Below the pieces are notes generated by a model, which saw nothing but the letters and a program-made list of their open reading frames with translations, had not been told where the DNA came from and did no database searches. Below are positions 19,832-25,877 of a stretch of DNA of 25,877 bases, one piece after another. Source of the stretch: Rhizopus sp. PT2906 (taxonomy: Eukaryota > Mucoromycota > Mucoromycetes > Mucorales > Rhizopodaceae); the NCBI GenBank assembly GCA_025529335.1, contig JAMYHX010000556.1:1-25877 (forward strand), given 5' to 3'. The position numbers and the translations under genes were made by a program. How positions within the stretch are numbered: the first letter of the stretch is position 1; the number at the start of each line of letters is the position of its first letter.

Positions 19832-21192
19832 ATGAATACGATTACAATCTATACTCTTTATCAATATTTACAAAAGTCTTTACATATCAACAGTTCATTC
19901 ATCACTAGTTTATTAACAGAAGCTCAAAAGAAGTTTAATACATTTCAAAGAAAGAAGCATCATACTATCCTATACCCCTCAAGATCAACAACGATATTAT
20001 CTGCTGAATCCTTTTTTTCAAATTCTACCAAGATACTACAGCAATCAGGCAATATAACAACTAAAAAGATTATTAATGATAATTATGCATCAACCGAAAC
20101 TATCAAAGTACACTCTCATTCAGTCCCCGTCTGCCCCAGCTATGTTGCACCAAGGGAGCCTATTGTTTTATGTCATGGCCTATTTGGTTTCGACATTCGA
20201 GGACCCGAAAGTATCCCGGCATTACAAGTTCATTATTGGGATGGAGTGGAGGATACATTAGCGAAACTAGGTGCCAAGGTGATCGTTACCAAGGTACCAC
20301 AGGCAGGCAGCATCTGGGAAAGATCATTTGCTTTACACAACATTTTAAAATCCATCCTCGTGGGGAAAAAAGTCAATTTTGTTGCGCATTCCATGGTAAC
20401 GATCATGACCTAGTTTCTTTTCACCATTTAACCCATCTATCTAGGGTGGCCTCGACTGTCGACATCTATTAGCCAATTATCGTGACCGAGAATATCATGT
20501 GCAGTCATTGACAACCATCTGCACGCCTCATCGTGGATCACCAGTCATGGATTGGTTTAGAGACCATTTGGGCTTAGGGTCTGTGAGTGCTCCTTGGTCT
20601 CCCACTGATTCGAGCACGATGTTACTTCAGAAGCCTACAATGCGAGATCAAGCAGCAGTTGCTGTGACAGCGACAGATAAATGGAGAAGGCTCGACAAAC
20701 TGATCGTTGATTGGTTTGATGCGCCTGCTTATGCTCACTTGACAACTGATTTTTGTAACCAATATTTTAATCCAAATACCCCCGATGATCCAACTGTAAA
20801 ATATTATTCATATGGAGCATCTACGCAATTCCCCGCTTGGTCCTCTTTGCTCAACTTGCCTGGACGTATGGTCTTTGAAAAAGAAGGAGAGAACGATGGC
20901 ATCGTGAGTGTCAAGAGTGCAAAGTGGGGTACTTATGTAAAAACTATCGAAGCCGACCACTGGGACCTTAGTGGCAAGAGGTAAACATTTCATTTTATGC
21001 TTTATATGCATTATCTCATCATACATAGTTGTATACCGTAAGCACCTGCTATACTTGTATATAAATAGGTTATTTATCTTTACTTGCTATAGATATCGCT
21101 TTAGATCACTCAAACCAAATGATCGACAAGAATTTGATAGACTTGAATTTTATGCTGAATTATCTACTCATTTATACAATCAAGGACACTAA
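19832..21192 (+). CDS. Tgl2-like triacylglycerol lipase (alpha/beta hydrolase)
   Basis: Inferred model: join(19832..20395,20445..20980,21093..21192), three exons, 399 residues. The oxyanion-hole region VLCHGLFGFD lies at about residues 110-119. The nucleophile elbow AHSMGGLD is rebuilt exactly across the first intron, giving S187. A likely acid is D339 in ENDGIVSVKSAKWG, and the histidine is H360 in ADHWDLSGK. This set and spacing match fungal Tgl2 and the related bacterial lipases, which hydrolyse acylglycerols; yeast Tgl2 is mitochondrial. The N-terminal ~100 residues are rich in Ser, Thr, Lys and Asn with few acidic residues, compatible with a targeting sequence, though this is not proven. 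The second intron is long for this window (112 nt). Only 131 bp separate its stop from the AMP deaminase start. Confidence 0.88.
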
Positions 21193-21323
21193 CATTTTTT
21201 ACACAATTACTTCTCCCCCTTTTTTTGGAACTTGGACAATGCTGTGTGACCATTTTCTATTTATTTTTTTTCAGTCTTTTTCCCAGCCTTTTCTTTCCTT
21301 TTTCTCTCTCTCTCTTTTTAATA
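21193..21323 (+). promoter_or_regulatory. Short intergenic region before AMP deaminase
   Basis: 131 bp between the lipase stop and the AMP deaminase start on the same strand. The right half is strongly pyrimidine-rich (CTTTT and TCTC runs), the usual look of a fungal core promoter or leader. It must hold both the lipase 3' end and the AMP deaminase promoter. Confidence 0.45.
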
Positions 21324-23808
21324 ATGGTTCACTCCAGCGACCTCGACAGTCCAACAGAAATAAACGATTTTGATCATACGCCTTACTTTGATTATCATCA
21401 CTTGAAAGCAATCGAAAGTGTAACTATATTATATAAACTCTTTATTTTTTTTTTCCTTATTATTCTGTAGCATGACAGTAAATATCTCGGTCAAAATCTA
21501 TCAGTTTCGCCTGTTCAACATCATTTATCAGAGTTGAATCTGGAAAATGACGACCCGCATGTCTTGAAGGCATCGGATGCCACACAAAATCCACAAGCAA
21601 AAATAGAAAAAGACGGTAACCTAAATGACATAAAAATAGTGTGTCTTGTCAAAGACAAGAAAATTTTTATACTTATCTCTTTTTAATTGTTCTACAGATA
21701 ATGTGATCACTGCTGAGCTGAGGGAACTTTATGGTGCACTTCAAAAATGTCTAGAGTTGCGAGAAAGATATATTGCTGAATCAAGACAACGACTCTTTGA
21801 CGATCCACGTAACCAAGACGATTGGGAGATCTATCCACCCCCTCCTCCACCCTCTTGGCCATTACCTTCTCCAGAAGAACTCGAACGTCGTAAGGCTAAA
21901 GAAAAAGCGCGTGAAGCTGATCCGGTTGCTGCGGTCGGCTCCGACTTTCACTTTGACCACTGCAAGATTCCTGGAGAGCACGAGTATGATTATCGGATGG
22001 GTCCAGATGGGTTCTTTGTCGTTTACAATGACCAACAACCGATTCATTCCGTGACCTCACCTAAACAGTTTTATGAGGACTTGGAGTATGTTCTTAATGT
22101 TATCAGCGACGGACCTGCCAAAAGCTTTGCGTTCAGAAGACTCCGTTATCTGGATTCCAAATGGCAAATGTATATCCTCTTGAATGAATTCCAAGAACTC
22201 GCGGACTCCAAGAGAGTGCCTCATCGTGACTTTTATAATGTCAGAAAGGTTGATACCCACGTTCACCACTCGAGCAGTATGAATCAAAAGCACTTGCTTC
22301 GTTTTATAAAGTCAAAGATGAAAAGATGTTCAGATGATGTTGTCATTTATAGAGATGGGCATGAATTGACACTGAAAGGTGTCTTTGAAAGCTTGGGTCT
22401 TACTGCCTATGATTTGAGCATCGATACTCTAGATATGCATGCCCATAAAGATTCATTTCACCGCTTTGACAAGTTCAACTTGAAATATAATCCTATAGGT
22501 GAAAGTCGATTAAGAGAAATATTCATGAAGACAGACAATTATATTCAAGGTCGATATCTAGCAGAAATCACAAAAGAAGTTGTCTCAGATCTTGAATCAT
22601 CCAAGTATCAAATGGTGGAGTATCGAGTATCGATCTATGGAAGATCCTTGGACGAATGGGACAAACTCGCCAAGTGGGTCGTGAACAACAAGCTTTTTTC
22701 AGCAAATGTACGCTGGCTAATTCAAATACCACGACTTTACAACATTTACAAATCCTCCAACACTATCAAGAGCTTTCATGACATTATCATCAACGTGTTT
22801 CAGCCCTTGTTTGAAGTAACCAAGGATCCTACATCGCATCCCGAGTTACACGTTTTCCTTCAACGTGTCATCGGTTTTGATACTGTAGATGATGAGTCTA
22901 AACCAGAAAAGCCAGTCTATAAGGATTGTCCACTGCCTGACCAATGGACTTCGAATAACAATCCTCACTATAGCTACTACCTCTACTATATGTATGCCAA
23001 CATGGCCTCTTTGAACAGGTGGAGACAGATCCGTGGTTTCACCACGTTTGTGCTTAGACCTCACTGTGGTGAGGCAGGTGATACTGCGCATCTGGCCGCA
23101 GCCTTCCTAACATCCTACGGCATTAGCCACGGTATCTTGCTTCGTAAGGTACCAGCTCTTCAGTACCTTTACTATCTTGCTCAAATTGGTATTGCCATGT
23201 CCCCACTCTCGAATAATGCTCTTTTCTTGACTTACGAACGTAACCCACTGCCTCACTTCTTCCAACGCGGCTTAAACATTTCTCTATCGACGGACGATCC
23301 ACTTCAGTTCCATTTTACAAAAGAGCCATTGATTGAAGAATACAGCGTCGCGGCACAGATTTGGAAGCTTTCGTCTACCGATATGTGTGAATTGGCCCGT
23401 AATTCGGTCATCCAGTCAGGCTGGGAAAACAAGATCAAGAAGCACTGGATTGGAAAGAACTGGTATAAGCCTGGTGTCGAAGGTAACGATATGCAAAAAA
23501 CGAATGTACCTGATATACGAATCAAGTTCCGTTATGAGACTCTTAAGGAAGAATTGGACACATTAGCTCGACATGCGCCTACGAAAAAGCAACAACAACA
23601 GCTAACAAAGGAAGACTATGTGGGTGTTGCTGGTATTGCTGAAACTTCATCTCAGATTCAACAGTATCTCATGAGCCATCAAAATGGCCAAGATAATAAT
23701 AATAATAATAATGACTGGATAGATAACCAAATGGGATCTTTTCCTGGTGCAGGCTTAGTTGCAGAGCGTGCAAAGCTTAGAAAATCGTCTACTACATCAA
23801 ATCATTAA
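21324..23808 (+). CDS. AMD1: AMP deaminase (EC 3.5.4.6)
   Basis: Inferred model: join(21324..21419,21471..21615,21698..23808), three exons, 783 residues, near the usual fungal length. The enzyme deaminates AMP to IMP in the cytosol as part of the purine nucleotide cycle and adenylate balance. The metal-binding motif VDTHVHHSSSMNQKHLLRFI has H268 and H270; further conserved blocks are FNLKYNPIGESRLREIFMKT, RPHCGEAG and the signature SLSTDDPLQFHFTKEPL (D613, D614) with EEYSVAAQIWKLSS. A Pro run precedes the catalytic part (EIYPPPPPPSWPLP). The C-terminal tail has Gln and Asn runs, the latter from an AAT/AAC triplet repeat at 23694-23711. The first two small exons encode the poorly conserved N terminus; the start is the first ATG after the pyrimidine tract. 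It is convergent with the CENP-K gene. Confidence 0.96.
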
Positions 23809-23857
23809 ACACACATGTCTTTTTATTAAGGACAATAAATAAAACTATTTACACATT
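23809..23857. terminator. Overlapping convergent poly(A) signals, AMP deaminase / CENP-K
   Basis: Only 49 bp lie between the two stop codons. A plus-strand AATAAA at 23834-23839 can serve AMP deaminase. A minus-strand AATAAA (TTTATT at 23822-23827) can serve the CENP-K gene. Cleavage 10-30 nt past each signal would place each mRNA end inside or next to the other gene, so the 3' ends should overlap. Confidence 0.6.
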
Positions 23858-24882
23858 TTACATTTTAAAGTCTTCCAGGCATACTTGATTCGCATCTTCA
23901 GGATGATGTCGTATGATTCCTGCCTTTGCTAGGGTTTCAATATAGGGCTTCCAGTATGTCCCAGGTACAAGCGTGACGTATGGGTCATCTGGATTTGTGT
24001 ACGAGAGGTTCATCAGCTGTTCTAGTATCTTTTTTAGGTCGCAATCGTCACCTAATGGATTATTTTCATCGATAGGATGAGGTGGATAAAATTCATCCAA
24101 GAATTGCACTAAATCTCTCGTATCTTTCTTCAACAAGGACTGGACTACGGTCATATGTTCTTGCATTTTACTAGCAAGAACAAGTTAGCATAAATAATAA
24201 TTACAGCATCTTACACAAACCTTTCAATCACTTCTGGATTTGTCTCCATTAGTGTCTCTCGTCTAGCCTTTAAGCTTTTATATACTTCTTGACATTCTAC
24301 AAGAGCTTTTTTTTCTCTATTTACACATCGTTAGTATATCCACACTTTAAAGTGCAAATTAATATACAATACTCTGCTAAATTGATCTTGACTTTTTCTG
24401 ACTCTGCTTTTAGAAACTGTATGGCTTGCTCGTATTGTTCAACCTCTCGATCGAGTTGTTCTCTGAACTGGATCTCCAGAATATTGTCGTCAGCATTAGG
24501 TATATTTTGTAAATTGCTATCCTGTTTCTTGACTTCCTTTTCTAGCTCTTTACTTTCATATATTAGCGTCATCAGTTTCTTTTTGTTAGCGTCTGAAGGT
24601 TGCCCTTGAAATACAACATGTCTTTTTCTATTCACGCGTGTTTTTTCTAGCTAAATAATGATGAGACAGACTATTCTTAAAAGCAATAACAATAGCAACC
24701 TTGTATAGTTTATTCCAAAGCTTTTTTTTCTCAGCTTGCTGTTGTTTAATGATCTCGTCTAAAATATCGCCTCTTGATGTACCATCTTCACTGCTTTTTA
24801 CTTTAGGCTCGCTCTTTGCAATCTTGTCATACTCATCTGTTGCCTTTGAAATGAGTGTCTCAAGTTGATTAACAAAGGACAT
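23858..24882 (-). CDS. CENP-K/Sim4-like inner kinetochore protein
   Basis: Inferred model: complement(join(23858..24170,24221..24316,24373..24650,24700..24882)), four exons, 289 residues (human CENP-K is about 270). The N-terminal two thirds are coiled coil (ESKELEKEVKKQD, then REVEQYEQAIQFLKAESEK). The C-terminal part is diagnostic: DPYVTLVPGTYWKPYIETLA, then GIIRHHPEDANQVCLEDF, matching the CENP-K ending where a YW-x-PY-x-E-L-x-x-x-GI-x-x-HPED pattern recurs. CENP-K pairs with CENP-H in the constitutive centromere-associated network, and Sim4 is its fission yeast counterpart. The first intron has a weak GTTGCT donor, but the frame joins LYK to LEKTRV cleanly. It is divergent from TAF7 over 97 bp. 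Confidence 0.85.
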
Positions 24883-24979
24883 AATACACAAGTGTAAAAA
24901 AAAAGAAAGAAAAAACAAGTCCGCTGTCACAGCTGCCTTTTTCTCCCTCTCCCGTTTGTCTCTTTTTTTTTGCTTAATT
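24883..24979. promoter_or_regulatory. Short bidirectional promoter, CENP-K / TAF7
   Basis: Only 97 bp lie between the two divergent ATG codons. The sequence shows purine-rich (AAAAGAAAGAAAAAAC) and pyrimidine-rich (TTTTTCTCCCTCTCC) halves, so each leader is oriented toward its gene. No TATA box is clear. Shared control is likely from geometry alone. Confidence 0.6.
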
Positions 24980-25877
24980 ATGGATTCTAAAGAAACACAA
25001 CCGCAACAACAACAGCCCAAGATTATCAAAATAAGAAGGCCACGAGAGCCTAAATCGACGAATAAAAAAGAAAAAACTATCAAAATAAAGTTAACAGCGC
25101 GAGAGAACAAACATGAAGGACGGCAGAGTACGGCATCAGACGACGAAGAAGAGCCTGAAGCTGCTATTGAAGAACAACTTATATTCAGAGTACCAGAAGG
25201 ACCCATGTGCGAAAAACTTCATGAATTAGTAAAGAAACGAGAGATTCCATCTGATGTTAAACTACATTTTAAAGGTTAGATATTGACGATATCTCTTTCT
25301 ATATATTTAACTTTAATATAGATAACAGAAAGGGAACATTCACATTTGATGGTAAAGAACATGACGTATTACTTGTTGACTTGCCTACTATTATTGAAGC
25401 ACAAAAGACATTGGATAAAAAGCAATTTTATAAAGTAGCTGATATTTCACAGGTATTGTATACATTTAAAAGCGTATCATTGCAATAATGCTCATGCGTT
25501 CCTACAGATGATCCTGGTTGATCCTACTGCAGCAAGTGAACCATTTATACCACAAGCAAATGGAAGACATGACACAGATCCATATAACTTTCCTCATGGC
25601 TTAACACCGCCATTAAAACATGTTCGAAAACGTCGTTTTAGAAAGAAGTTGTCTAAGCGGGCCATTGAGGAAGTAGAGCGGGAAGTAGAACGGTTACTGG
25701 AGATTGATGCAACAGCAGAGGATGTACAATACGGTAAAAAGGACTGACGACTAAATGTGTATGTGTATGCTTATTTTATACTTATGCAGAGGTGGTGGAC
25801 GACAGAGAAATCGAAATGGAACAAGAATCTGATGCTGCAACACAAGAAATAGACATTGATGATAGTGGAGATGAGAG
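24980..25877 (+). CDS. TAF7: TFIID subunit TAF7 (TAFII55), partial at window end
   Basis: Inferred model: join(24980..25274,25322..25452,25508..25733,25790..>25877); the 3' end lies outside the window. After a Lys/Gln-rich start and an acidic linker (ASDDEEEPEAAIEEQ) comes the TAFII55 N-terminal domain: QLIFRVPEGPMCEKLHELVK, DVKLHFKDNRKGTFTFDGKE, VLLVDLPTIIEAQKTLDKK and FYKVADISQMILV, followed by YNFPHGLTPPLKHVRKRRFR and an acidic, coiled stretch. TAF7 is a TFIID subunit that in animals binds TAF1 and restrains its acetyltransferase activity. All introns are 47-56 nt with GT-AG ends and the frame is continuous. The remaining C-terminal half cannot be judged. Confidence 0.93.

Noticed and set aside
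24628..25206. Minus-strand ORF extending CENP-K upstream of 24882
   Set aside because: The upstream part runs through the bidirectional promoter and the antisense of TAF7 exon 1. The CENP-K start at 24882 is the first sensible ATG.

Overview
The window is nuclear DNA of a filamentous fungus, most likely an early-diverging Mucoromycota/Mucorales species. It is AT-rich. It carries single eukaryotic genes on both strands, each split by short GT-AG introns: 37 inferred here, 44-112 nt, most near 50. All gene models come from manual splicing checked by reading-frame continuity and family resemblance; no database or transcript was consulted, so the lineage is an inference.

Left part (1-9311). Two direct repeats, at 1-~860 and ~6430-~7300, lie about 6.42 kb apart and flank a stretch of decayed sequence (~860-2210) and a five-exon gene on the minus strand. 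That gene (2309-5579) encodes a ~1011-residue, mostly disordered protein. Its C-terminal helical region resembles the C-terminal homology domain of AF4/AFF proteins, which scaffold the super elongation complex and resemble fission yeast Ebp1. Next on the minus strand (7927-9311) is a five-exon, histidine-rich multi-pass membrane protein that I do not recognise.

Middle (9576-19057). An importin-5/Kap121 gene (minus, 7 exons) stops about 200 residues before the usual family C-terminus. Upstream is an intronless coiled-coil protein of unknown function. It is divergent from a JIP5/WDR55-type WD40 ribosome-biogenesis gene (plus, 8 exons). JIP5 converges, with only 31 bp between stop codons, on a LIM-LIM-coiled coil-C1-RhoGAP gene (minus, 7 exons).

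Right part (19832-25877). A Tgl2-like lipase (plus, 3 exons) and AMP deaminase (plus, 3 exons) follow head to tail. AMP deaminase converges on a CENP-K/Sim4-like kinetochore gene (minus, 4 exons) with 49 bp between stops. CENP-K is divergent, across 97 bp, from a TAF7 gene that runs off the window.

The genes do not form one pathway. They are a compact set of housekeeping genes for nuclear import, ribosome biogenesis, Rho signalling, lipid and purine metabolism, kinetochore function and RNA polymerase II transcription. The points most worth following are the AFF-like scaffold candidate, the shortened importin, the kept CCAN subunit, the unknown membrane protein and the duplicated repeats.
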